The notes: a model not told the origin generated them from the sequence alone. A DNA stretch of 64,000 nt from CAVVUF01 sp963751425 (GCA_963751425.1 CAVVUF010000001.1:620001-684000); one strand, 5' to 3'. Shown: positions 27,270 to 36,413, numbered from the stretch's first letter. Numbers and translations: made by a program.

Positions 27270-29127
27270 TCAGTCCATCGGCGGGACGGGCGGGTTGGTA
27301 CCATCGTCCTGGTGAGGGAAGCCTGTCCAAACGCTCTCGTTCACCGCATGGAAGGATTGAGGACGGTACATGAGCGTGAAGGAGGGAATATCGGTCAGGT
27401 AGATCTTGGTGAGTTCCGTGTAGGCTTCCTTCAGCTTGGCGGGATCGGTTTCAGCGGGGATCGCACTGGATGATTTTATCGGCATCCGGATTCTTGTAGC
27501 CGCCCCAGTTGCCGTTCCAGTTGCTCTGCGTCTCAGCGAATTCAGAGCTGATCAAATGGCGGACACGTCCCCAAGGTTGGGTCGGGCCAGCACCGTCACT
27601 CCACATCATTAAGATGTCATACTTCTCGGGGAGAGGCCAATTGGTGACAACGGTCTGATAAACAGCCCATTCAGGGTAGTTGGTCGTGATGTCAATCCCG
27701 ATGTTTTTTCCAGCAGCCGCAACTACTTCAATCGCAGCCTGCCAATCGGACCAGCCATTCGGGCAGGTGGCTACATAGGAAAGTTCTTTCCCATTGTACT
27801 CACGGTTGCCATCGCCATCGGTATCGACAATCCCGGCATCATCCAGCAGCTTATTGGCGCCTTCGATGTCCTTGCCTGCCCACTGCAGGTCCTTGACGGC
27901 ATCATGGTCGTACATAGCCTGCTCGCCATCGGTCGGGTTCATGATCGAGCGCGGAACCTGGGTGAAGGTAGCCGATTGGTTGGTCATGGCGTTGGCGATG
28001 ATCGTGTCATAGTCAACCGCAATGGCAATCGCCTTGCGAACGGCAACCTGGTCCAAACCATTGGATTGCAGGTTGTAGTAGGCGGTTGGAAGGCTGGCGC
28101 CAATGCCGTAGGGAGCCTCGGGAAGGTAGGTGGAGATGGGCAGCCCATCTTTAAGCCACAGATCCTGAATATTGGCATTGAACTGCTGGCTGACATCCAC
28201 TTCACCGGCTTTCAAAGCGGTAAAACCAGCCGCGTTATCCTTAAAGATCGTGTGCGCCAGGTACTTCGGCAAAGGCAGCTTGCCCCACATGGAAGCATCC
28301 TGACCCCAGTAGCTGTCATCACGAACGAGGACAACCTTCGTATCGTCAGTGAAGAATTTGTGATAGGGACCGGAGTAAACAACGTCTTCGGCGGTATCAG
28401 CCTTAAAAGCAGTAGCATCACCACCAGTGCGGGCTTCCAGTGTCTGGGTCCAGGCTTTCTGGAGGATATAGTTGCCGCTCACGAAAGCACCGACTACCAG
28501 AGGATTGACGGCTTTGCCGTCCGCATCCAGTTTGGCCTTGACCACGACCGTCTGGGGATCAACCGCTACGACGGTGTCGATGAAATCTTTGTTACCAACG
28601 CCGACATTGGTCTCATACTTGAGATTGGTAGCCCAGGTATAGGCAGCATCTTCCGCGGTCACCGGGGTGCCATCGCTCCATTTTGCAGCAGCTTTGAGCT
28701 TGTAGGTGATCTCGGTATGTGCATCGTTCCACGTATAGGGACCATCAGCCAGCAGAGGATACTGCTTGCCATCGAGCATATTGTACAGGTACGGGGTCTC
28801 GAACATGGTGACACGGGCGCTGTCCGCCTGGGTGATCGCCATGGCGTTATTGCAGTTGGAAGAGTATGGATTCCAACACACAACCGAACCCCACTGTTGA
28901 CCATTGAAATACATGGTTTCGTTGCGGGGCAAAGCAGCAGCTACCGCAGCCGCGTCAACAGGTTCCTCAGCTTTGGGAGCTTCAGTGGGAACCACTTCAG
29001 CTGCGGGGGCTTCAGCCGTTGGGGCTTCAGCCATCGGGGCTTCAGTTGTGGCAGTGGAAGCGCAAGCTGCCAATAACATGGAAGCAACGACTAGCAAGTT
29101 CAAAAATACAAGAAGCTTTTTAGACAT
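27270..29127 (-). CDS. Family 5 substrate-binding lipoprotein of the ABC transporter, frameshifted near the 3' end
   Basis: A ~618-residue extracytoplasmic binding protein (SBP_bac_5/DppA-OppA family). A lipoprotein signal with lipobox LLAAC at about residue 22 is followed by an Ala/Glu/Pro-rich stalk to about residue 65. The core has YKLKAAAKWSDGTPVTAEDA and YYNLQSNGLDQVAVRKAIAI. The frame breaks at a GG pair (27468-27469). Removing one base joins KNPDADKII to SAIPAETDPAKLKEAYTELT, and the protein continues to 27270. A second slip near 27272 is possible, since the next frame reads LTDGWGVACLYNV, a typical family C-terminus. Shine-Dalgarno AAGGAG precedes ATG 29127. The proposed ligand is beta-manno-oligosaccharide, from context. 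Confidence 0.87.
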
Positions 29128-29482
29128 TTTTCTCTTTCTCCTTTTTTTTTACAAACATTGTTTAGGTACAACATCGATTATCGTAATAACCGGCCCACGA
29201 TTATTACGGACAACCACACAACCAAGGGTACTTACTTCCAAGACAATTCCTGCTAAACAAAATGTCTTTACCATGGAAATAAGCAATTTTGCGATCCCCC
29301 TACATAAAAGATGATGCGTCAAATCATGCATTCTTCGAAGGCAGTCAAAATTTACCAAGGTGTGGTATTTTTCAATACCGATCCACCCAATGGTAAGACC
29401 GCCATAAATCAGTTCGAGAGCTGAAAGAGTTGAGACCGCAAGAGTAGAGTACATCATATCATCAAACCAAGAATGCAACAAC
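29128..29482. other. 355-bp intergenic region upstream of the ABC operon
   Basis: This gap separates the GH130 gene from the binding-protein gene, both on the - strand, and should hold the transporter promoter. The Shine-Dalgarno AAGGAG is clear. No convincing -35/-10 pair or copy of the 18-bp LacI-type palindrome was found. A 110-codon - strand open frame (29149-29481) has no recognisable motif and no Shine-Dalgarno and is not called. Confidence 0.4.
29182..29208. promoter_or_regulatory. Inverted repeat upstream of the binding-protein gene
   Basis: CGTAATAA (29182-29189) and TTATTACG (29201-29208) are exact inverted copies with 11 bp between them, about 55-80 bp before the lipoprotein start. 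It could be an operator for the transporter. It differs from the palindromes next to lacI, so another factor would be needed. Confidence 0.3.
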
Positions 29483-30466
29483 CTAAAGCGAGTTCTCCTT
29501 CACAAAATCAATCACTTCATTTACCATCCCAAAAGCTAAAGAAGTGACCGTATCAGCGCAGCCATAATAGATCGCAATCCGCCCGGTTGCCGGGTCAGTC
29601 AGTGCCGCACAGGGGAAACATACATTGGGAACATCTCCGGTGCGCTCATACAGCTCCCTGGGGTGCAAAAGATAAGGCCTGGACCGGTACATCACCTTCC
29701 AGGGCTGGTCCAGATCCAAGAGAGCTGCCCCAAAGCTGTAGACAAAACCGTTGCAAGAAGTCAAGACACCATGATAGAACAACAGCCATCCCTCGGTTGT
29801 TTCGATGGGGATCGGACCAGCGCCTACCTTGGTGCTCTGCCAGCCTCCTACGGGGCGCATCACAAATCGATGCTTGCCCCAATAAACCATATCCGGGCTT
29901 TCGCTGTAGAAGACATCCCCAAAAGGCGTATGCCCTGTATCGGAGGGCCGGCTGAGCATGGCAAAGTTTCCATTGATCTTGCGGGGGAAAAGCACGCCAT
30001 TACGATTGTAGGGCAAGAAGGCGTTCTCGAGCTGGTTAAAAGTCTTGAAATCGTATGTGTATCCCATGCCAATGGTTGGACCGTGGTAACCATTGCACCA
30101 GCTTACATAGTAGCGATCCTCGATCCAGACCACGCGTGGATCATAACAATACTCCAGGGGGGCAATCTCTGGGACAGGAGAGACAAAGGGGATTGGCTCC
30201 GGCTCAATTTGCCAGGTGAGGCCATCCTCACTGCGTCCGGAATGGATGCGCATCTCGCGCGCCCGGTTGTCGCAGCGAAATACCCCTGCAAATTTTCCTT
30301 GATAGGGCACAACCGCGCTGTTAAAGATGCTGTTCGAGTTGGGCAGGAGGTTTCCGGGGATGATCGGGTTGAGGCTGTACCGCCAGACAACTTCGCTGCT
30401 GCCAGCAGGGCGATCTTGCCAGGGCAGATTCGGCAAGGCGGGACCAAGCATCATAGATCGGGTCAT
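29483..30466 (-). CDS. GH130 beta-1,4-mannooligosaccharide phosphorylase family enzyme
   Basis: A 327-residue five-bladed propeller enzyme of family GH130. It shows FNSAVVPYQGKFAGVFRCDN, YDPRVVWIEDRYYVSW (the region of the catalytic Asp), NGVLFPRKINGNFAMLSRPS, VGAGPIPIETTEGWLLFYHG and the C-terminal YYGCADTVTSLAFG. GH130 enzymes use phosphate to release mannose 1-phosphate from beta-1,4- or beta-1,2-mannosides. The exact linkage is not decided. No signal peptide, so cytoplasmic. AAGGAG precedes the ATG, which overlaps the lacI stop by 4 bp, so it is co-transcribed with its likely regulator. Confidence 0.93.
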   Translation of the reverse strand: MTRSMMLGPALPNLPWQDRPAGSSEVVWRYSLNPIIPGNLLPNSNSIFNSAVVPYQGKFAGVFRCDNRAREMRIHSGRSEDGLTWQIEPEPIPFVSPVPEIAPLEYCYDPRVVWIEDRYYVSWCNGYHGPTIGMGYTYDFKTFNQLENAFLPYNRNGVLFPRKINGNFAMLSRPSDTGHTPFGDVFYSESPDMVYWGKHRFVMRPVGGWQSTKVGAGPIPIETTEGWLLFYHGVLTSCNGFVYSFGAALLDLDQPWKVMYRSRPYLLHPRELYERTGDVPNVCFPCAALTDPATGRIAIYYGCADTVTSLAFGMVNEVIDFVKENSL

Positions 30467-31557
30467 GAAATCTCCTTTTGGGGCAGCTCGCTATTCAGTC
30501 TAATCACTTGAATATCCGCGACCAACTCTCTTTCCACCAGGCTGGTATGAATGGTCGATGTGATGATCGCTGCACTGGGATTATTCGCACGGTTGATCAG
30601 GTGGATGACGGCTAAACGCCCCATGTTGATCTTATCGACTCGCAGCGTGGTCAGAGTCGGCTGTACATGACTGCTTAATAAAATATCATCGAAGCCGACC
30701 ACTGAAAGGTCGCCAGGGATCTGATAACCGAGGGCATGGGCAGCGCGCATGGCTGAAATCGCCACCTCATCGTTTGCCCCCACCAGGGCGGTGATCTCTG
30801 GATGTTCACCAAGCAGCTTGCATACCGCCTCACTGACTTCCACTGGATCGATACGACAATCCGCAAAATATCCACGACTGTTCAATTCAAAGTCTAAGCC
30901 GCGCAGAAAACCTTCGCGGCGCTCCCGCAGGCTTGGATAGGCAGAAGGGTAGCCACCCACGAAACCAATCGACCGGTGCCCGCGTGTCAGCAGATAACGA
31001 ACCGCTTGACAGGCACCTTCTCCGTTATCGGAAACTACTGAGTCGTACGCTCCCTCCTGTACGTAGGCATCCACCAGCACCATAGGCAAAGCACGATGAT
31101 GGAGGATTTCCAGGATCGGATCATCCAGGTAAGCCCCGACAACCAGGATTCCTTCCACCCCTCCTTCCTGTAAAATCGAAGGTACCTCAACCGGGTGGTT
31201 AAAATCATCGACTAAGATGGTCGCCATGATTAAGTTCAGCTTGTTTTGCCGGCAAGCTGCCTCGATCCCCACCAGAACATGCGAATAGAACTGATTGGTC
31301 TGTGGGAAATCATCTGGCTGCGCCTTGATCACTACTCCAATATTTTTCAATGGAGGGTACTGCGGGGGTTTCCGCCGTGGAAAACTATCCCTGGAGCAAT
31401 ACCCGAGATTACGTGCCGTCTCTTGGACAAGCTTGCAGGTTTCCTGGGGAATACCAGGCTTATTGCGCAGCGCCAAGGAGACAGTTGAGATCGAATAACC
31501 GCTCTCCCGGGCAATATCTTCAAGGCCAATACGTTTATCTCTAGGGGGCATAATCAT
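30463..31557 (-). CDS. LacI-family transcriptional regulator of the mannoside locus
   Basis: A 364-residue LacI/GalR regulator. The N-terminal helix-turn-helix and hinge read IGLEDIARESGYSISTVSLA and LRNKPGIPQETCKLVQETAR, the periplasmic-binding-protein-like effector domain follows (VLVGIEAACRQNKL, DNGEGACQAVRYLLTRGH, ALVGANDEVAISAMRAAH, VVGFDDILLSSHVQPTLTTL). It is divergent from a ROK kinase, with a perfect 18-bp palindrome between them, and leads the GH130 gene. It probably represses these genes until a mannose-containing effector binds (inferred from context). Confidence 0.93.
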   Translation of the reverse strand: MIMPPRDKRIGLEDIARESGYSISTVSLALRNKPGIPQETCKLVQETARNLGYCSRDSFPRRKPPQYPPLKNIGVVIKAQPDDFPQTNQFYSHVLVGIEAACRQNKLNLIMATILVDDFNHPVEVPSILQEGGVEGILVVGAYLDDPILEILHHRALPMVLVDAYVQEGAYDSVVSDNGEGACQAVRYLLTRGHRSIGFVGGYPSAYPSLRERREGFLRGLDFELNSRGYFADCRIDPVEVSEAVCKLLGEHPEITALVGANDEVAISAMRAAHALGYQIPGDLSVVGFDDILLSSHVQPTLTTLRVDKINMGRLAVIHLINRANNPSAAIITSTIHTSLVERELVADIQVIRLNSELPQKEIS

Positions 31558-31596
31558 TAGGGAAAGTTCCAGATCAATGCACTGGAAACTAATTCA

Positions 31597-31625
31597 ATAA
31601 TATAATAAAATTTAGTAAAAATCAA
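31597..31625 (-). promoter_or_regulatory. Predicted promoter of the lacI-GH130 operon
   Basis: On the - strand TTGATT (31620-31625), a 17-bp spacer and TATTAT (31597-31602) lie about 40 bp before ATG 31557. The -35 hexamer abuts the 12-bp palindrome at 31628. Confidence 0.55.
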
Positions 31626-31627
31626 TA

Positions 31628-31639
31628 TGACATATGTCA
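31628..31639. promoter_or_regulatory. 12-bp perfect palindrome next to the lacI promoter
   Basis: TGACATATGTCA is self-complementary, lies directly upstream of the lacI -35 hexamer and has its centre 18 bp from that of the LacI-type operator. The sequence is unlike the operator core, so it may bind a second regulator, for example one signalling carbon status. Confidence 0.45.
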
Positions 31640-31642
31640 CTA

Positions 31643-31660
31643 ATTGGGAGCGCTCCCAAT
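31643..31660. promoter_or_regulatory. LacI-type operator (18-bp perfect palindrome)
   Basis: ATTGGGAGCGCTCCCAAT has the central CG and flanking G/C-rich half-sites expected for LacI-family regulators. It lies between the divergent lacI and ROK genes, 16 bp before the ROK start codon, so binding would block ROK expression and possibly autoregulate lacI. Confidence 0.7.
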
Positions 31661-31675
31661 AATCCGGAGACCTGC

Positions 31676-32662
31676 ATGACAGATCATGTTTACCAACCCA
31701 ACCCAGAAACGATCCTAGGATTTGACATTGGCGGCACGAAGATCGCCGTAGTCTTGGGCACCCTGGCTGGACAAATCTTGGCGGCGCGTGAATTTGCCAC
31801 TCCAGCCGCAGAACCATTCAAGGTTTCCCTGGATTTAATGAAAAGCACAGCTAAATCATTATTGGATAGCTCATCTCAAAATGGCCTTCCTTACCCCACC
31901 ATGGTCAGCGCTGCGGTCGGTGGTCCATTGGATATTGAGAACGGCATCATTTACTCCCCACCCCACCTGCCTACCTGGACAGGAATTCACATCAAGGAAC
32001 ACTTGAACGAGCAGTTCAAGCTGCCAGTTTTCGTCGAGCATGATGGCAATGCCTGTGCCCTGGCTGAATTTTTCTTTGGCGCTGGGAGGGGAGCCAAAAA
32101 TGTCATTTATCTGACCCTGGGCACAGGCCTGGGCGCTGGAATTATCTTGAACGGTAAAATTTATCGAGGCTCGACAGATCTGGCTGGTGAGGTCGGACAT
32201 ATCCGCATGGCAGATGATGGTCCAGTTGAACACGGAAAAGCCGGCTCATGGGAAGGGTTCTGCAGCGCCTCGGGAATGGTCAAGCTCGCTCACCTGCGCT
32301 TCCCAGGCTGGTGGGAAGAGGATGTGAAGCCCCGCCGCATTATGGAACAAGCTCTGGCTGGGCAATCTCAGGCTTGCCAGCTTGTGGAAGAAATGGGGAC
32401 CTGGCTCGGAAGAGGCCTGGCAATGTTGGTAGATATTCTCAATCCCGAGATCATTATCGCGGGGACTTTAGGTGTTGTCTTGGGTGATTTACTTTTAGAG
32501 CCGGCTCGGCAGGTCGTCAAAAAAGAAGCCCTGCCTCAAACCGCCCAGGCTTGCAAAATAATCCCGGCTGAATTGGGCAGCGCATTGGGCAAAATCAGCT
32601 CCCTGGCGGCAGCCATCGATGCAAACCGGTCTGCGAATCAGGCTTTCTCGGCCTCCAGGTAG
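31676..32662 (+). CDS. ROK-family sugar kinase (glucokinase/mannose-kinase-like)
   Basis: A 328-residue ROK kinase: ATP-binding ILGFDIGGTKIAVVLG, PVFVEHDGNACALAEFFFGA with the catalytic Asp, LTLGTGLGAGIILNGKIYRG and GEVGHIRM. The zinc-binding Cys cluster of many ROK kinases is not obvious. No helix-turn-helix is present, so it is an enzyme, not a repressor. ATG 31676 is chosen because GGAG lies 8 bp upstream and the operator would otherwise be inside the gene. It probably phosphorylates mannose or a related hexose released by the mannosidase. Confidence 0.88.
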   Translation: MTDHVYQPNPETILGFDIGGTKIAVVLGTLAGQILAAREFATPAAEPFKVSLDLMKSTAKSLLDSSSQNGLPYPTMVSAAVGGPLDIENGIIYSPPHLPTWTGIHIKEHLNEQFKLPVFVEHDGNACALAEFFFGAGRGAKNVIYLTLGTGLGAGIILNGKIYRGSTDLAGEVGHIRMADDGPVEHGKAGSWEGFCSASGMVKLAHLRFPGWWEEDVKPRRIMEQALAGQSQACQLVEEMGTWLGRGLAMLVDILNPEIIIAGTLGVVLGDLLLEPARQVVKKEALPQTAQACKIIPAELGSALGKISSLAAAIDANRSANQAFSASR

Positions 32663-33540
32663 CCCAAGGCGATCGCTCCCAATACACCGGCACGCCCGCC
32701 TAACGCTGGCGGCACAATATAATCATCAATTTGCTCGAAAATCTGCTCTGAGCGGATATAACCATTCAGGCTTTTCTGCACATTCGCTCGGATCATCGGA
32801 AAGATTTGCTGCTGCTGCATCACACCGCCGCCCAAGATGATGCGCTGCGGGGAAACCGTCAGTACGAAATTCACCAATGCCAGGGCAATATAATGTGCCT
32901 CCAGCTCCCAGGCGGGATGGTCAAGGGGCAAGGTCTCTCCACGCTGCCCCCACCTTTTCTCAACCGCCGGACCCGTGGATAACCCCTCCAGGCAATCCCC
33001 ATGATAAGGACAGCTGCCCGGGAAAGGATCGCGCTGGCGATCATGCGGCACCAGGATATGGCCCATCTCAGGATGCAGCATCCCGTGCACAAGTTTTCCA
33101 TTAACCATCGCTCCCCCGCCAATCCCTGTCCCGATGGTCAGGTAAATAAAAGTATCGAGACCTCGGGCTGCCCCCCACCGCCACTCTCCCAGCGCAGCTC
33201 CGTTCACATCCGTATCAAAACCGATCGGAACATCCAACGCCTTCCGGATAATTCCGGTGATATCTGTATTTGCCCAGCCGGGTTTGGGCGTGGAAGTAAT
33301 AAACCCATAGAACGGAGAGGCCGGGTTTAAATCTACTGGGCCAAAAGAAGCAATACCCATGGCGGTAAGCTTGCCAAATCTCTTCTCTTGCTCCTTGAAA
33401 AAGTCAATGGTTTTCGGAAGGGTTTCTGCTGGCTTGGCGGTGGGGAAACGAATCTCCGCTCGAACATCCTCAGGACCTGTGCCTACTGCACAAATAAATT
33501 TAGTGCCTCCAGCCTCAATTCCGCCATATAAAGCTTCCAT
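32638..33540 (-). CDS. ROK-family fructokinase/hexokinase-like protein
   Basis: A 300-residue ROK kinase of the fructokinase branch: YGGIEAGGTKFICAVGTGPE, GFDTDVNGAALGEWRWGAA, LTIGTGIGGGAMVNGKLVHG, HPEMGHILVPHD and the zinc-type CPYHGDCLEGLSTGPA. GGAGGA precedes ATG 33540. Its 3' end overlaps the 3' end of the other ROK gene by 25 bp on the opposite strand. With GH2 and GH130 nearby it may feed fructose or mannose into glycolysis. The sugar is not certain. Confidence 0.9.
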   Translation of the reverse strand: MEALYGGIEAGGTKFICAVGTGPEDVRAEIRFPTAKPAETLPKTIDFFKEQEKRFGKLTAMGIASFGPVDLNPASPFYGFITSTPKPGWANTDITGIIRKALDVPIGFDTDVNGAALGEWRWGAARGLDTFIYLTIGTGIGGGAMVNGKLVHGMLHPEMGHILVPHDRQRDPFPGSCPYHGDCLEGLSTGPAVEKRWGQRGETLPLDHPAWELEAHYIALALVNFVLTVSPQRIILGGGVMQQQQIFPMIRANVQKSLNGYIRSEQIFEQIDDYIVPPALGGRAGVLGAIALGYLEAEKA

Positions 33541-33663
33541 GCTGATCCTCCTGGTTTTTTGTTGAAAAGTGATTGAGTCCTCTCCGAGAATTCCAAGGTC
33601 TAAATCCCCAGATGGATGCTTTATTTTATCAAAATTTCTATGATTCCCTTAATCTATTCAGTC

Positions 33664-33692
33664 TTGTCAAGCCTTATGTTCCTCAGTAAAAT
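33664..33692 (+). promoter_or_regulatory. Promoter of the first L,D-transpeptidase gene, predicted leaderless
   Basis: TTGTCA (33664-33669), 17 bp, TAAAAT (33687-33692), then 6 bp to GTG 33699. The expected transcription start coincides with the start codon. No Shine-Dalgarno is seen. Confidence 0.7.
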
Positions 33693-33698
33693 GAAAAT

Positions 33699-34760
33699 GT
33701 GGCAAAATCAAACCTCTCTCGCAGGGATTTTCTAAAACTAGGCTTATTGGGTTTAACCGGCCTGGCATTCAATCCATTCCCATTTTCAAAGGATGATTAC
33801 TCCTATCCAAGTGGAGAGGTTGGACGTGTCACCGTCTTTAATAAGGTTAGCGTTTATAAAGAACCCAATTGGGACAGTCAAATCATCGGGTATCTCAATA
33901 CCAAGGATACACTGGTAAATATTTATTATGAAGAGACTCCTTCCAGTGGACCCGCGTATAACCCACTCTGGTACAGGGTGTGGAATGGATTTATCCACAG
34001 CGCATATATTCAAAGGGTGAAAGTTCGCTATAACCAGGTGCTCTCATCCGTCCCAGAACAGGGACAGCTTTGCGAGGTGACTGTCCCTTTTACGCAAATT
34101 TACAAATACAGCCCTTATTATGGTTGGGAGCGCTTTAACCGGCTGTATTATGAAACCACGCATTGCGTAGTGGGCATTGACGAAGGTCCAGATGGAGATC
34201 CCTGGTACCGGATCAATGATAATGGGCTTGAATTTTTGGTTCCAGCCAGCCATCTTCGTCCTATCCCAGACGAAGAATTCAGCCCCATCACCCCTGAGAT
34301 TCCTTGGGAAGCCAAACGCATCGAGGTATCTATCCAGCAGCAAACCTTGACGGCCTTTGAATACGACCGGCCCATTTTCCAAACCAAAATTTCTTCCGGA
34401 ATGCACCTGCGGCCCGACCCAAACGACATTCCTTGGGATACTCCAAAAGGCGATTACTTTATCCAGAACAAACAGCCTTCCACTCACATGGGCGAAGGTA
34501 ACCTGACCGGTGACCCAGAAGCCTATGAACTGCCTGGGGTGCCCTGGACAATGTATTTCGTAATCGAGACAGGGGTAGCATTCCACGGCGCTTATTGGCA
34601 TGACAACTTTGGACTCCAGATGAGTCATGGATGCGTCAATATGCACCCCAAAGACGCCCAATGGCTTTTCCGCTGGAGCTATCCCATCTTTGAGGTACCC
34701 ATCAAGGATAAATCTGGCTGGGAAAAACGCGGCCGCGGAACTCCTGTAAAAGTGATATAG
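33699..34760 (+). CDS. Tat-exported L,D-transpeptidase (YkuD domain), copy 1
   Basis: A 353-residue envelope enzyme. It begins with a twin-arginine signal (SRRDFLKLGLLGLTGLAF), followed by two SH3-like beta regions (about 40-200) and a C-terminal YkuD domain (about 215-353). The catalytic signature is FHGAYWHDNFGLQMSHGCVN, with Cys near residue 312. YkuD enzymes make 3-3 cross-links in peptidoglycan or attach proteins to it. GTG 33699 is the start. There is no Shine-Dalgarno, and the -10 lies 6 bp upstream. A second paralogue follows 72 bp downstream. Confidence 0.92.
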   Translation: MAKSNLSRRDFLKLGLLGLTGLAFNPFPFSKDDYSYPSGEVGRVTVFNKVSVYKEPNWDSQIIGYLNTKDTLVNIYYEETPSSGPAYNPLWYRVWNGFIHSAYIQRVKVRYNQVLSSVPEQGQLCEVTVPFTQIYKYSPYYGWERFNRLYYETTHCVVGIDEGPDGDPWYRINDNGLEFLVPASHLRPIPDEEFSPITPEIPWEAKRIEVSIQQQTLTAFEYDRPIFQTKISSGMHLRPDPNDIPWDTPKGDYFIQNKQPSTHMGEGNLTGDPEAYELPGVPWTMYFVIETGVAFHGAYWHDNFGLQMSHGCVNMHPKDAQWLFRWSYPIFEVPIKDKSGWEKRGRGTPVKVI

Positions 34761-34832
34761 TTAAAAGGTACTTTCCAAATAGATAAATTCGAATTAGCAG
34801 ATCAACCGAGATATTGATAGAATTTAATCGGT

Positions 34833-35883
34833 ATGACACCTGACCTTTCGCGACGAAATTTTATAAAACTTGGCTTGCTTTCTTTGGGCAGCCTGGCAGC
34901 CCGGCCTTTGCGGGGTTATCCTCCTGAAGAACAAGAGGAAACGATTGGCATCGGGCGCGTCGCCACCAGCCTGATCTATGTTTACACAAATCCGTCATTA
35001 CACAGTCCACGCTGTGGAAAAATCTTTCGAGATCGCCTGCTTCGTATATACGAAGAAATTCGCTCACCCGATGGACCTGCCTATAACCCATTTTGGTACC
35101 GGATCGAAGGAGGATATGTCCACAGTGGCCGCATCCAACGCGTAGATAATCATCATACGAACCAACCTCTCGAATATTTAAATGCCAATCGGATTCTTGG
35201 CCAAGTGACTGTTCCATACACACAGTCTTGTCGGATCAATCGAAATGAGGTCTGGAAGCCACTCTACAGGCTTTATTATAAATCTGTTCACTGGATTTCA
35301 GGCATTAAAAGTCGGACCAGACAAACGCATTTGGTACCGGCTGACGGATGAGAGACTGCTGATCCATTATTATGTGCCTGCTTTGCATATCCGCCCGGTC
35401 TTTACTGATGAATTATCCATGCTGCAAAGTTCAGCCGCACCAGAGGACAAACGGATCGTGGTCTCCATCGAGGATCAAACTTTAACGGCTTACGAAAAAG
35501 ATGTTGTTGTGCTCCGCACCAAAATTTCCTCTGGCTTGCTCCCAAAAGATAAGAAGAGTTACGAAATTTCCACTGAGACACCCCGCGGAAATTTCCGCAT
35601 CCGTACGAAATTCCCTGTCCGCCACATGGGAGACGGTAACGTGACCAATAATCCAGATGCATATGAGCTGCCAGGCGTGCCGTGGACGATGTTTTTCCAC
35701 GAATCTGGCTTTGCTTTACACGGCACCTATTGGCATAATAACTTTGGCACGCGTATGAGCCATGGCTGTGTCAATATGCGAAATGCAGAAGCGTATTTGC
35801 TCTTCCGCTGGACTGAACCGGTTTATCAACCGGGAAAGTGGTTTACTTATGGCGAAGGAACCCGCGTAGAAGTTACAGATTAA
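34833..35883 (+). CDS. Tat-exported L,D-transpeptidase (YkuD domain), copy 2, frameshifted
   Basis: A paralogue of the preceding gene with Tat signal (LSRRNFIKLGLLSLGSLA), the same SH3-like units (GPAYNPFWYRIEGGYVHSGR) and a YkuD domain (FALHGTYWHNNFGTRMSHGC). The frame changes at an A4 run (35307-35310). Deleting one A turns GIKSRTRQ into GIKVGPDKRIWYR, which matches copy 1 and gives a single 349-residue protein. The lesion could be a read error. A TAGAAT lies 9 bp before ATG 34833 with a weak TTAGCA 18 bp further up. Confidence 0.85.
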
Positions 35884-35896
35884 ATAGAGGAAAAAG

Positions 35897-36382
35897 ATGG
35901 AAGCAATTGAAGCAATTCGCAGAAGGCGCAGTATCCGCAATTTCACCGGAGAACCTGTTCCACGCGCACACATCGAGACGATCGTCGATGCTGGTCGCCT
36001 GGCAGCAACTGGATATAACCACCAACCCTGGGATTTCATCGTCATCACTCAGAAAGAGATGATCAACCAGCTCAAAAGCGCTGCTCCCTGGATCGAAAAA
36101 GCCGGGTTCGTGATTGCCCTAGTTCTGGACACTACGACACAATATTGGCTTGAAGATGGAGCAGCCGCGGTAGAAAATATCCTGATTGCAGCCACGGCTC
36201 TTGGGTATGGTGCATGTTGGCTGGAAGGTGACTCTCAGCCAAATGAAGAAGCGTTCAAAACGCTCCTAAAAGTCCCCAAGGAAAAACGCTTATTAACGCT
36301 GATCCCCGTAGGTGTGCCGGTTGAGTGGCCCGAGGTCGAGAAGAAACCTCTCAAAGAAGTCTTGCACTGGGAAACTTTTTAA
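35897..36382 (+). CDS. Nitroreductase family protein
   Basis: A 161-residue FMN-dependent nitroreductase-fold protein: MEAIEAIRRRRSIRNFTGEP, AGRLAATGYNHQPWDFIVIT, a mid-region AAAVENILIAATALGYGACW and a C-terminal IPVGVPVEWPEVEKKPL. The family reduces nitro compounds, quinones or other acceptors with NAD(P)H. The substrate is unknown. It lies 13 bp after the second transpeptidase with AGAGGAAAA upstream, so it may share that transcript. Confidence 0.88.
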   Translation: MEAIEAIRRRRSIRNFTGEPVPRAHIETIVDAGRLAATGYNHQPWDFIVITQKEMINQLKSAAPWIEKAGFVIALVLDTTTQYWLEDGAAAVENILIAATALGYGACWLEGDSQPNEEAFKTLLKVPKEKRLLTLIPVGVPVEWPEVEKKPLKEVLHWETF

Positions 36383-36413
36383 CCGTCCCAGTCTTATAAG
36401 CTTAATTCCACTT

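Noticed and set aside
27904..29076. A 390-codon open frame antisense to the binding-protein gene
   Set aside because: It lies opposite a clear lipoprotein gene with lipobox and Shine-Dalgarno, has no recognisable domain, and reflects codon bias of the sense strand.
29149..29481. 110-codon open frame between GH130 and binding-protein genes
   Set aside because: No motif, no Shine-Dalgarno, and it fills the region that must hold the transporter promoter.
29663..30511. A 282-codon open frame antisense to the GH130 gene
   Set aside because: The GH130 frame has strong family motifs; the antisense product has none.
34044..34661. 205-codon antisense frame inside the first L,D-transpeptidase
   Set aside because: The sense strand encodes the SHGC catalytic motif; the antisense frame shows no family.
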